From contig DASZZY010000014.1 of NCBI GenBank assembly GCA_036260395.1, positions 1 through 9,560 on the forward strand: a stretch of DNA of 9,560 nt, given 5' to 3'. The position numbers were made by a program, and so were the translations under genes. The notes under the pieces were generated by a model. That model was not told the DNA's origin. It made no database searches and saw only the letters and a list, made by a program, of their open reading frames with translations. Every line of letters begins with the position of its first letter. Position 1 is the first letter of the stretch. The DNA comes from DASZZY01 sp036260395. GTDB taxonomy: Bacteria; Actinomycetota; UBA4738; CALAEC01. Shown here in pieces: positions 1 through 6,198 of the stretch.

Positions 1-1
1 C

Positions 2-628
2 CTCGCCCTGGCGCTGGCCGGGCCGGCCGGCGCCATCGAGACCCAGCACTTCGGCGTCGAGCCGTACCCGCTCTTCGACGGGGACGAGGTTCGCCGGTCG
101 TTCGAGGTCTCGCTGGAGCCGGGCGGCTCCCACACCGAGCGGATTCGCCTCTGGAACAAGCGAGGGAAGCCGGTCGAGATCCGCCTCTACGGCGCCGGCG
201 TGCAGGTGGCCGGCGGCCAGTACCAGGTCGCGTCGTTCGAGGGCCGTTCCGGCGGGATCGGCGACTGGGTGGTCCCCGACCGCTCCACCGTCCGCCTCGG
301 CCCGCGCGAGGACGCCGTGGTCTCCTTCACGGTCCACGCGCCCCCCGTGGCCGGCGGTCACGAGGGGCTGGCGGCCATCGTGGCCGAGAGCGACACCGGC
401 GTCTCCTCGGGAGGCGTCGACGTCGTGGCCCGGCTGGCGATGCTGGTCCACGTGAACCCCGCTGCCGGCGGGTTGTGGGGCGTGTCGTGGTGGATCTGGC
501 TCGCGGCGGCCCTGCTGGTCCTGGCGATGGCCGCGGCGTTCCTGGCCCGGCGCCGTTCCCGAAGCGCCGGCGCGGGCGAGCCCGTCGCCGAAGGTGCCCC
601 GGCGCTCGAGCCGGCGGCGCGCTCCTAG
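2..628 (+). CDS. DUF916-like secreted, membrane-anchored protein (5' partial)
   Basis: The reading frame is open to the left edge, so the true start lies upstream; 208 residues are visible. The first visible residues (LALALAGPAGA, then IETQHF) look like the end of a signal peptide and its cleavage site. An extracellular beta-rich domain follows. Its pattern, IRLWNKRGKPVEIRLY then GDWVVPD, then TVRLGPREDAVVSFTVHAP and GGHEGLAAIV, matches the DUF916 / WxL-type surface-protein fold. A hydrophobic helix (about residues 163-182, WWIWLAAALLVLAMAAAF) and an Arg-rich stop-transfer (ARRRSRS) put the C-terminus in the cytoplasm. A single-pass cell-surface protein is therefore expected; a cell-wall or glycan-binding role is an inference from the family. 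An internal GTG at 200 is not a convincing start, because homology-like sequence continues upstream. The next gene begins 36 nt downstream. Confidence 0.75.
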   Translation, partial: LALALAGPAGAIETQHFGVEPYPLFDGDEVRRSFEVSLEPGGSHTERIRLWNKRGKPVEIRLYGAGVQVAGGQYQVASFEGRSGGIGDWVVPDRSTVRLGPREDAVVSFTVHAPPVAGGHEGLAAIVAESDTGVSSGGVDVVARLAMLVHVNPAAGGLWGVSWWIWLAAALLVLAMAAAFLARRRSRSAGAGEPVAEGAPALEPAARS

Positions 629-652
629 AGCGGGGCCGCCGCGGCGCGGTGG

Positions 653-658
653 TACGGT
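653..658 (+). promoter_or_regulatory. Candidate leaderless -10 box for the deaminase gene
   Basis: TACGGT lies exactly 6 nt before the ATG at 665, the usual placement of an actinobacterial TANNNT -10 element when transcription starts at the A of the start codon. No Shine-Dalgarno is visible before this ATG, which supports a leaderless transcript. I see no good -35 at 17-19 bp spacing. The same arrangement precedes the molybdoenzyme gene on the other strand. Confidence 0.45.
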
Positions 659-664
659 GCGCCG

Positions 665-1675
665 ATGGCGGTCCGCGCCTCGGCCCTCGGTCTCCGGGAC
701 CTGCCCAAGGTCGAGCTCCACGTCCACCTGGGGGGGACGATCACCGTCGACCTCGCGCTGGAGCTGGCCCGTCGCCGGAGGACCCGGCTGGCCGCCCTCC
801 GGGACGGAGGGTATCCCCGCCGGTACGGTGACTTCGCGGCGTTCCTCCGGACGTACGTGGCGGTGAACGACCTCGTCCGCACGCCCGAGGACCTCTTCCT
901 CGTGGCCAGCGCGTTCGCCGGCGAGCAGGCCCGCCTCGGGGTGCGCTACACGGAAGCGACGTTCACCGCGATGACGTACGTCCGCGGCGGCATCCCTCCG
1001 CCGGAGCTGTGGGCGGCTCTCCGCGAGGGCTTCGTGGAGGGCGGTGGCGACGTCGACGTCCGCCTGATCGTCGACGTCATCCGGGATTTCGGCGAGGACG
1101 AGGCCGCCGCCACCGTCCGCCTCGTGGAGGCCGCGGACGCCCCGATCGTGGCCCTGGGACTGACGGGGATCGAGGGATCGGTCCCCCTCGAGCGGTTCCG
1201 GCCGCTCCGGCAGGCGGCGGATCGGCTGGGACTCGGGCTCGTGGTGCACGCGGGGGAGACCGGCCCGGCATCGAGCGTCCGGCAGACGCTGGACGTGCTG
1301 GCTCCCGACCGGATCGCCCACGGGGTCGCCGCCGCCCGCGAGCCGGCCCTCGTGGCCCGGCTGGCCGCCCAGGGAACGCCCCTGGACGTGTGCCTCACGT
1401 CGAACGTGGCCACCGGGATGTTCCGCTCGTTGGACGAGCACCCCTTCGGCTCGCTGTGGCGGGCGGGCGTGCGCCTCACGGTCAGCACCGACGATCCGCC
1501 GTTCTTCGGGACGACGCTCGAGGAGGAGCTCGGCCACGCGGCCCGCATCGTCGGGCTGGACCGCAGCGAGGTGGCCGCCCTCCAGCGCGGGGCCCTCGAG
1601 GCCTCGTTCGCGCCGCAGGCCGTCCGGCACGAGGTTCGCGCGGCGATCGACCGCTGGGACGAGCGGCCCCGGTAG
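665..1675 (+). CDS. Adenosine deaminase family enzyme (adenosine or related 6-aminopurine deaminase)
   Basis: A 336-residue cytoplasmic amidohydrolase, full length for the family (about 330-350). It should hydrolyse the 6-amino group of an adenine-containing substrate, releasing ammonia. The zinc-site motifs are all present: LPKVELHVHLGG at 13-24 (His19, His21), VHAGE at 194-198 (His195, catalytic Glu198), RIAHG at 216-220 (His219), TSN at 245-247 and STDDPPFFGT at 274-283 (Asp276, Asp277). The region that in classical enzymes reads close to G-x-D-L-x-G-D-E is here GLTGIEG (165-171), so the substrate pocket may differ. Adenosine, adenine and 6-aminodeoxyfutalosine (menaquinone route) deaminases all use this fold, and the sequence alone does not decide between them. 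ATG 665 is preferred because the family motif starts 12 residues in and a -10 box sits 6 nt upstream. hldE follows 76 nt downstream on the same strand. Confidence 0.88.
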   Translation: MAVRASALGLRDLPKVELHVHLGGTITVDLALELARRRRTRLAALRDGGYPRRYGDFAAFLRTYVAVNDLVRTPEDLFLVASAFAGEQARLGVRYTEATFTAMTYVRGGIPPPELWAALREGFVEGGGDVDVRLIVDVIRDFGEDEAAATVRLVEAADAPIVALGLTGIEGSVPLERFRPLRQAADRLGLGLVVHAGETGPASSVRQTLDVLAPDRIAHGVAAAREPALVARLAAQGTPLDVCLTSNVATGMFRSLDEHPFGSLWRAGVRLTVSTDDPPFFGTTLEEELGHAARIVGLDRSEVAALQRGALEASFAPQAVRHEVRAAIDRWDERPR

Positions 1676-1703
1676 CGGCGGGCGCCTCGCGGCGCGGCCG
1701 CCG
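1676..1703 (+). terminator. GC-rich hairpin directly after the deaminase stop
   Basis: The inner stem GCGCC (1682-1686) pairs with GGCGC (1691-1695) around a TCGC loop. An outer stem CGGCG (1676-1680) pairs with CGCCG (1699-1703) across a small internal mismatch. It begins on the first base after the TAG. There is no T-tract, so it would be an actinobacterial-style U-less terminator or an mRNA-stabilising hairpin. Chance pairing is possible in DNA this GC-rich. Confidence 0.4.
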
Positions 1704-1707
1704 GCGT

Positions 1708-1745
1708 GCTTCCCTCGTTTAGGAAGCGGCGGCCCAGGGAAGAGG
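1708..1745 (+). promoter_or_regulatory. Alternative hairpins over the hldE ribosome binding site
   Basis: The Shine-Dalgarno of hldE is AGGGAAGAGG (1736-1745), 6 nt before GTG 1752. CTTCCCT (1709-1715) is an exact 7-bp complement of AGGGAAG (1736-1742) and would hide it. The same upstream bases can instead pair in GCTTCC (1708-1713) with GGAAGC (1722-1727), a perfect 6-bp stem with an 8-nt loop that leaves the Shine-Dalgarno free. The two folds share a strand and exclude each other. No known riboswitch aptamer is recognised. Confidence 0.4.
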
Positions 1746-1751
1746 CGCACC

Positions 1752-3239
1752 GTGGCGCTCCGTGCGATCCTCGACCGGCTGGCCGACCTGGAGGTCCTGG
1801 TCGTGGGCGAGGCGATCCTCGACAGCTACCTCCGTGGGACCAGCGACCGCCTCTGCCCCGAGGCGCCGGTGCCGATCGTCTCGGTCGCCGAGCGTCGCGA
1901 CGTCCCGGGGGGCGCCGCGAACACCGCGCTCAACGTCGCCGGCCTCGGTGCCACCGCCCACTTGACCTCCGTCGTCGGCGACGACGCGGAGGGGGCCGAG
2001 GTGGCCCGGCTGGTGAAGGCCGGCGGGGTCTCCACCGGAGCGGTCCTCCGCGACCCCGCCCGGCGAACGCTGGCCAAGCACCGGGTCGTGGCCGACGATC
2101 AGATGGTCGTCCGGTTCGACCACGGGACGACCGATCCGATCTCCCCGGCCACGGAGCGCCGCCTCCTGGAGGTCCTCGAGGAGCGGTCCTCGGGGGCCGA
2201 CGCGATCGTCCTCTCGGACTACGGCTACGGCGTCCTCTCCCCCGCGGTCATCGAGGCCGTGGCCCGGCTGGCCCGGCACGGCCCGCTCGTCGTCGACGCC
2301 AAGGACCCGCGGCGCTACGCGGCCGTGGGGCCGACGGTCGTCAAGCCGAACTACCGCGAGGCGGTGCGCCTGCTCGGGGAGCGGGAGGTCGAAGGGGCGG
2401 ACGCCCGGGCCGAGCAGATGGAGGCCCGGGCCGAGCACCTGCTCCAGATCCTGCGGTCGGACCTGGTGACGGTGACGCTCGACAGCGCCGGCGCGCTGCT
2501 CCTCGAGCGCGACCGCCCCCCGTACCGGACGTACGCCCGGCACGTCAGCCGGGCCCGAGCCGCCGGCGCGGGAGACACCTTCGTGGCGGCGCTGGCGCTG
2601 GCCCTGGCGGCCGGCGGGGACCCGACCGAGGCCATGGAGATCGCCACCGCGGCGGCGGGCGTGGTCGTCGGCAAGGAGGGCACGGCGTCGTGCTCGCGCG
2701 CCGAGCTCCTGGAGCGGTTCCGCGGCGAGGACAAGGTCGTGCCGGACGCCGCGGCGCTCCGCGGCCGCGTCGAGTTCCACCGCGCCCAGGGGGAGCGCGT
2801 CGTGTTCACGAACGGGTGCTTCGACATCCTCCACCGCGGGCACATCTCGTACCTCAACCGGGCCAAGGAGCAGGGAGACGTCCTGGTCGTGGCGGTGAAC
2901 GGCGACGCGAGCGTCCGGCGCCTGAAGGGCCCCCGGCGGCCGATCAACTCGCTCGAGGACCGGATGGAGGTCCTCGCCGCGCTGTCGTGCATCGACTACA
3001 TCGTGTCCTTCGAGGAGGACCGGCCGGACCGGCTTATCGAGGTCGTGCGGCCGGACGTGTTCGTCAAGGGCGGCGACTACCGACGGGAGACGCTCCCCGA
3101 GGCCGAGCTCGTGGAGGCCCTCGGCGGCAGCGTGCGGATCCTCCCGTACGTCGAGGACCAGTCCACGACCGGCATTATCGAGCGCATCCGCGCCGCCGTC
3201 GATGAGGAAGCTGGCGTGCGCGAAGCCACCGGCGGCTAG
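1752..3239 (+). CDS. hldE: Bifunctional heptose-7-phosphate kinase / heptose-1-phosphate adenylyltransferase HldE (RfaE)
   Basis: A 495-residue cytoplasmic fusion enzyme that supplies two steps to ADP-heptose: phosphorylation of D-glycero-D-manno-heptose 7-phosphate at C1, and adenylyl transfer to the 1-phosphate. The ribokinase/PfkB domain spans about 1-325: GEAILDSYLRG near 19-29, the sugar-binding VPGGAANTALN at 51-61, VKPN at 197-200 and the anion-hole motif AGAGDTF at 271-277 with catalytic Asp275. The nucleotidyltransferase domain spans about 345-485: TNGCFDILHRGH at 353-364 (HxGH signature at 361-364), NGDASVRRLKGPRRPIN at 383-399, KGGDY at 439-443 and STTGIIERI at 471-479. Length and order match the two-domain Gram-negative protein (about 477 residues). 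GTG 1752 has a Shine-Dalgarno 6 nt upstream. No gmhA, gmhB, hldD or glycosyltransferase gene is in the window, so the destination of the heptose is not visible. Confidence 0.95.
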   Translation: MALRAILDRLADLEVLVVGEAILDSYLRGTSDRLCPEAPVPIVSVAERRDVPGGAANTALNVAGLGATAHLTSVVGDDAEGAEVARLVKAGGVSTGAVLRDPARRTLAKHRVVADDQMVVRFDHGTTDPISPATERRLLEVLEERSSGADAIVLSDYGYGVLSPAVIEAVARLARHGPLVVDAKDPRRYAAVGPTVVKPNYREAVRLLGEREVEGADARAEQMEARAEHLLQILRSDLVTVTLDSAGALLLERDRPPYRTYARHVSRARAAGAGDTFVAALALALAAGGDPTEAMEIATAAAGVVVGKEGTASCSRAELLERFRGEDKVVPDAAALRGRVEFHRAQGERVVFTNGCFDILHRGHISYLNRAKEQGDVLVVAVNGDASVRRLKGPRRPINSLEDRMEVLAALSCIDYIVSFEEDRPDRLIEVVRPDVFVKGGDYRRETLPEAELVEALGGSVRILPYVEDQSTTGIIERIRAAVDEEAGVREATGG

Positions 3240-3260
3240 CCCGGCACGCCTGCCCGGGTT
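3238..3260 (+). terminator. Weak hairpin after hldE
   Basis: CCCGG (3240-3244) can pair with CCGGG (3254-3258), extended by a wobble and an A-T pair to 3238/3260, with a 9-nt loop. It overlaps the last hldE codon and runs into the -35 box of the next promoter. The stem is short with no T-tract, so termination is uncertain. Confidence 0.25.
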
Positions 3261-3287
3261 GTCCCCTCCCCGGGCCGTCCGTATACT
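3259..3287 (+). promoter_or_regulatory. Sigma70-type promoter of the 5'-nucleotidase gene
   Basis: TTGTCC (3259-3264) and TATACT (3282-3287) are separated by 17 bp and are close to consensus, standing out in GC-rich DNA. The expected start near 3294 gives a leader of about 70 nt. A CCGGG/CCCGG-type inverted repeat (CCCGGG at 3253-3258 and again at 3269-3274) brackets the -35 box and could be an operator, but such GC palindromes are common here. Confidence 0.7.
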
Positions 3288-3331
3288 CGCCCGCCGTACC
3301 GTCCACGTCGTTCCGGTAGAGGTGGCCCGCC

Positions 3332-3365
3332 CCGGGGTCCCTCTCGGGGGAAGGAGGGATCTCGG
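3332..3365 (+). promoter_or_regulatory. Leader helix sequestering the 5'-nucleotidase ribosome binding site
   Basis: The Shine-Dalgarno AAGGAGG (3351-3357) is 7 nt before GTG 3365. Bases 3332-3343 can pair continuously with 3354-3365: the core TCCCTC (3338-3343) with GAGGGA (3354-3359), then six more pairs of which two are G-T wobbles, reaching the G of the start codon. The loop is 10 nt. This 12-bp helix would block ribosome loading. A competing 5-bp stem, CCCCG (3330-3334) with CGGGG (3345-3349), would break it. The element could be a translational switch; no known aptamer is recognised. Confidence 0.45.
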
Positions 3366-4987
3366 TGACAACGTCGTCCCGTTCGCGCGTCCTGGCGGTG
3401 GCCGTCGTCCTGCTGGCAGCGGCCGGCGCGCTCTCGCTGGTCCCAGGCGCCTCGGCGGCGCCCCGGCAGCCCGTCAAGATCCAGCTGCTGAACGTATCGG
3501 ACTGGCATGCGCAGCTCGACCCGATCTCGGGCGTCGGCGGTGCCGCCGTCCTGTCGTCGTACTGGAACGCCGAGCGCGCGGCCAACCCGAACACCCTCAC
3601 GTTGACGGCGGGCGACGCGTTCGGCGCCTCCCCGCCGCTCTCCAACTACTTCAACGAGGAGCCCGCCGTCCGGGCCATGAATCTCATGGGGTTCGACGCG
3701 GATACCCTCGGCAACCACAACTTCGACCGCGGCATCGGCCACCTCCAGCAGATGATCGATCTGGCCGAGTTCGAGTACGTGTCGGCCAACCTGAAGAACG
3801 TCGAGGACAACCTGTCGGGCGTCGCGCCTTTCGCGATGTTCCAGGTCGGCGGGCTGGACGTGGCGGTTGTGGGCATCACGAACCCGGAGGCGCCGACCCT
3901 CGTGAAGCCCGGGAACTTCGGGACGATCGAGGTCACGGAGCCGGCGCCCGCGGCGAACAAGGCTCGGGCGGCGGCCCGGCGCGCGGGCGCGGAGATCGTC
4001 GTGGCCATCACCCACCTGGGGGTCACGGGGACCGATCCGGAGAGCGGGTCGGCGGTCGGGCCGCTGATCGACTTCGCCAACGACGTGGGCGGGTTCGACG
4101 TGATCTTCGGCGACCACACCGACGTTCAGTTCAGCTCGATCATCAACAATGCTCTCGTCGTGGAGAACCGGAGCAAGGGGATCCGCTACGCGAGGACGAC
4201 GCTGTCCATGGACCCTGGGAACGGGCGGGTGCTGAGCCGGGACGTGCAGTTCGTCACCCCGACGGCCAACGCGGTCACGCCGGACCAGGCCATCGTCGAC
4301 ATGCTCCAGCCGTACCGGGAGGAGCTGGCCGAGGTCTTCGACGGCGTCATCGGCGTGGCCACCGACGTGTTCCCCCGAGGCGGCAACGTGGAGCGGCTCC
4401 AAGAGGTGGCCATCGGCAACCTCATCACCGACGCCATGCGGCTTCGCTACGGGGCCCAGCTGGCCGTGACGAACGGGGGCGGCATCCGGGCTCCGCTGCC
4501 GTCGAGCTACGCGCCCGAGGACACGACCCTCCGCCGCACCACGCCGGGCTACGCCGCCGGGCCGCCGTACGACCTGGTGCTCGGCGACGCGTTCACGGTC
4601 CTGCCGTTCGGGAACGTAGTCGTCACCCGGACGGTCACCGGGGCCCAGCTCCACGCCATGCTCGAGCACAGCGTGGCCCCGATCCCGAGCGCCAACGGGC
4701 GGTTCGCCCAGATCTCGGGGTTCCGGTTCACCTACGACGCCGCGCTGCCCGCGGGCTCGCGCGTCGTCTCGGTGGCGCTGGACGACGGCACGCCGATCCT
4801 GCCCGACGGGACGACGTACACGCTGGCCACGAACGACTTCATGAACACGGGCGGCGACGGCTACACGATGCTGGCCGATGGCCAGGGCGTCAGCCGCGAG
4901 GTCATGGCCGACGTCGTCGCCGAGTACATCGAGGAGCAGGGCACGATCACGCCGACGATCGAGGGGCGGATCACCCGCCTCAACTGA
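3365..4987 (+). CDS. Secreted 5'-nucleotidase / UshA-type metallophosphoesterase
   Basis: A 540-residue exported enzyme expected to remove phosphate from extracellular nucleotides (or UDP-sugars and similar esters) with a two-metal centre. A signal peptide covers about 1-31 (hydrophobic AVAVVLLAAAGALSLV, then ASA before APRQ). The metallophosphatase domain (about 36-300) has DWH at 46-48, GDAF at 83-86, GNHNFD at 116-121, THLG at 216-219 and GDHTD at 249-253. By position these correspond to UshA ligands D41, H43, D84, N116, H217 and H252. The UshA Gln254 position appears to be Asp253. The C-terminal 5'-nucleotidase domain (about 320-535) carries NGGGIR at 370-375 and NDFMNTGGDGY at 490-500, the substrate-binding hallmarks. 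There is no C-terminal sorting signal or membrane helix, so it is probably released. The start GTG 3365 is fixed by a good Shine-Dalgarno and the signal peptide. It has its own promoter and converges on the molybdoenzyme gene. Confidence 0.92.
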   Translation: MTTSSRSRVLAVAVVLLAAAGALSLVPGASAAPRQPVKIQLLNVSDWHAQLDPISGVGGAAVLSSYWNAERAANPNTLTLTAGDAFGASPPLSNYFNEEPAVRAMNLMGFDADTLGNHNFDRGIGHLQQMIDLAEFEYVSANLKNVEDNLSGVAPFAMFQVGGLDVAVVGITNPEAPTLVKPGNFGTIEVTEPAPAANKARAAARRAGAEIVVAITHLGVTGTDPESGSAVGPLIDFANDVGGFDVIFGDHTDVQFSSIINNALVVENRSKGIRYARTTLSMDPGNGRVLSRDVQFVTPTANAVTPDQAIVDMLQPYREELAEVFDGVIGVATDVFPRGGNVERLQEVAIGNLITDAMRLRYGAQLAVTNGGGIRAPLPSSYAPEDTTLRRTTPGYAAGPPYDLVLGDAFTVLPFGNVVVTRTVTGAQLHAMLEHSVAPIPSANGRFAQISGFRFTYDAALPAGSRVVSVALDDGTPILPDGTTYTLATNDFMNTGGDGYTMLADGQGVSREVMADVVAEYIEEQGTITPTIEGRITRLN

Positions 4988-5005
4988 GCGACGCCGGCGC
5001 GCGGC

Positions 5006-5044
5006 GGGGGGAGGCCGGCCCTCCCCCCCCCCCGCCCGGGCGGG
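5006..5044. terminator. Bidirectional terminator between convergent genes
   Basis: GGGGGGAGG (5006-5014) pairs perfectly with CCTCCCCCC (5020-5028) around CCGGC, a 9-bp stem. A second perfect 14-nt palindrome of CCCGCCC and GGGCGGG follows at 5031-5044, ending on the base next to the stop codon of the minus-strand gene. An 11-base C run (5023-5033) lies across the junction. Placed between two converging stop codons, this can end transcription from both sides. Confidence 0.75.
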
Positions 5045-6109
5045 TCAGCGGACCGTTACCGGGACGACCTGGGCCATGTTGTTGGCCATCCCCTGGTAGT
5101 TCCACGGTGGCTCGACCGGCTGGGTGTGCCCCGCCGCGTCTGTGGCCCGGCAGGTCAGCTCGTGGTCGCCGGGGGTCGCGTCCCAGTCCCACCGCCAGCC
5201 GCGCCAGGCGAAGTCGCCGGCCGGCGGACCGACCTCGGCGTCGTGCCACGCGCCGTCCACGCCGACCTCGACGCGCGTCACCGGCGCCACGCCGCTCCAC
5301 GCCCGGCCACCCAGCGGCACGTTCCCCCGATCCACGAAACGACGCCGGGTCAGGAAATCGGGATGCCCGGGGGGAATCATCAGCGCCCGCACCTGCATCC
5401 GGCTCACCGGGATCCCCGGGTCGTCCTCATGCTGCTGGAAGCGGTACGCGGTCGCTTGCTGGTATCCCTCGAACGGCTCGGTCACGGCGCGGATCCGTGT
5501 GAGCCACTTCACGCTCGTCATCCCGTACCAGCCCGGCACGAGGAGGCGGACCGGGGCGCCGTGCTGCGGCTCGAGGGGACGGCCGTTCATCTCGTACGCC
5601 AGCAGGATCTCGTCCCGAGAGGTCTCCTCCAGCGGCAGGCTCCGTTCGTAGTCGTGCTCGACCTCGCCCTGGACGCCGTGGTCGGCGCCGGTGAAGACCA
5701 CCTCGACCGTGTCCGGGCGCACGCCCGCCTCGTCGAGGACGTCCCGGAGCGGCGTCCCCGTCCACTCCGCCGTGGACACCGCCTCCACGAGCCACGGCTG
5801 GCTGACCGGCCGCGGGGTGAGCCGGGCCCGCCCGTTGCCGGCGCACTCCATCGTGACCGTGAGCGTCCGGGCCGGGCGGCGGCGGACGTCCTCGAGCGAC
5901 AGGCTGAGGGGCCGCTCGACGTTCCCGCCGATCTCGAGCCGCCAGGCGGCTGGGTCCACGGGCGGGATGTCGAAGTGGACGAGCAGGTAGTGCAGGCCCG
6001 TCGGCGTCACGTCGTACCGCAGCGCCTCGAGCGGGGTGCCGCGGTTGCGGGTGGCGAGCTGGAGCTCCTCGAAGCTCAGGGGCTCGTCGGTGGGGGGCGC
6101 GCCGGTCAC
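5045..6109 (-). CDS. Sulfite-oxidase-family molybdopterin oxidoreductase
   Basis: A 354-residue molybdenum-cofactor enzyme of the sulfite oxidase fold. The catalytic domain (about 35-215) contains MECAGNGRA at 87-95, where Cys89 should be the molybdenum ligand and Arg94 matches a conserved arginine of sulfite oxidases. It also has TGADHG at 140-145, LAYEMNGRPLEPQHGAPVRL at 170-189 and VPGWYGMTSVKWL at 191-203. The Mo-co oxidoreductase dimerisation domain (Ig-like) covers about 235-354 and ends in WNYQGMANNMAQVVPVTV. No signal peptide or twin-arginine motif and no heme domain are seen, so it is likely a cytoplasmic, heme-free enzyme; its electron acceptor is unknown. Sulfite oxidation is the default guess, but this ECAGNGR group is broad and the substrate is not proven. 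The start is GTG 6109, with a -10 box 6 nt upstream and no Shine-Dalgarno. It is transcribed divergently from the nuclease gene. Confidence 0.85.
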   Translation of the reverse strand: MTGAPPTDEPLSFEELQLATRNRGTPLEALRYDVTPTGLHYLLVHFDIPPVDPAAWRLEIGGNVERPLSLSLEDVRRRPARTLTVTMECAGNGRARLTPRPVSQPWLVEAVSTAEWTGTPLRDVLDEAGVRPDTVEVVFTGADHGVQGEVEHDYERSLPLEETSRDEILLAYEMNGRPLEPQHGAPVRLLVPGWYGMTSVKWLTRIRAVTEPFEGYQQATAYRFQQHEDDPGIPVSRMQVRALMIPPGHPDFLTRRRFVDRGNVPLGGRAWSGVAPVTRVEVGVDGAWHDAEVGPPAGDFAWRGWRWDWDATPGDHELTCRATDAAGHTQPVEPPWNYQGMANNMAQVVPVTVR

Positions 6110-6115
6110 GGCCGG

Positions 6116-6144
6116 AGCGTACTCGCGGCACGGGCGACCGGCAA
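6116..6144 (-). promoter_or_regulatory. Leaderless sigma70-type promoter of the molybdoenzyme gene
   Basis: Read on the minus strand, TTGCCG (6144-6139) and TACGCT (6121-6116) are 17 bp apart, and the -10 box ends 6 nt before GTG 6109. Transcription would start at or next to the start codon. No Shine-Dalgarno is visible, consistent with leaderless translation. Confidence 0.6.
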
Positions 6145-6152
6145 TGCGCGCC

Positions 6153-6168
6153 GTCCGGTCGGTCCGGT
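6153..6168. repeat. Direct repeat between divergent promoters, candidate operator
   Basis: GTCCGGT occurs at 6153-6159 and again at 6162-6168, a 9-bp period. It fills the 24-bp gap between the two divergent -35 boxes (6139-6144 on minus, 6169-6174 on plus). A tandem 7-mer in this position is typical of a regulator site able to affect both promoters. The regulator is not known. Confidence 0.4.
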
Positions 6169-6198
6169 TTGCGTCGCGGCGAGACGGCCCCGCATAAT
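6169..6198 (+). promoter_or_regulatory. Candidate promoter of the secreted nuclease gene
   Basis: CATAAT (6193-6198) matches the TATAAT -10 at five of six bases. TTGCGT (6169-6174), a weak -35, lies 18 bp upstream. The expected start near 6205 gives a leader of about 75 nt. Confidence 0.55.

Noticed and set aside
3294..3364. Known riboswitch class in the 5'-nucleotidase leader
   Set aside because: I recognise no consensus of cobalamin, purine, TPP, SAM or other known aptamers; only the Shine-Dalgarno-masking helix is supported.
1719..3371. Long minus-strand open frame (550 codons) opposite hldE
   Set aside because: It is the antisense shadow of a certain hldE, its translation is low-complexity and rich in Arg, Val and Asp-His, and it shows no family motif. 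Stop codons are rare in such GC-rich DNA.
3236..4669. Minus-strand open frame of 477 codons opposite the 5'-nucleotidase
   Set aside because: Antisense shadow with biased composition; the plus strand encodes all the expected metallophosphatase motifs.
5023..5033. C11 homopolymer as a programmed frameshift or phase-variation tract
   Set aside because: It lies between the two convergent stop codons, outside any coding sequence, and is explained by the terminator stem.
3202..5502. Long plus-strand open frame (766 codons) overlapping hldE, the nucleotidase and the molybdoenzyme
   Set aside because: It crosses a promoter, a bidirectional terminator and three well-supported genes, and its product is an Arg/Gly/Pro-rich string with no recognisable domain.
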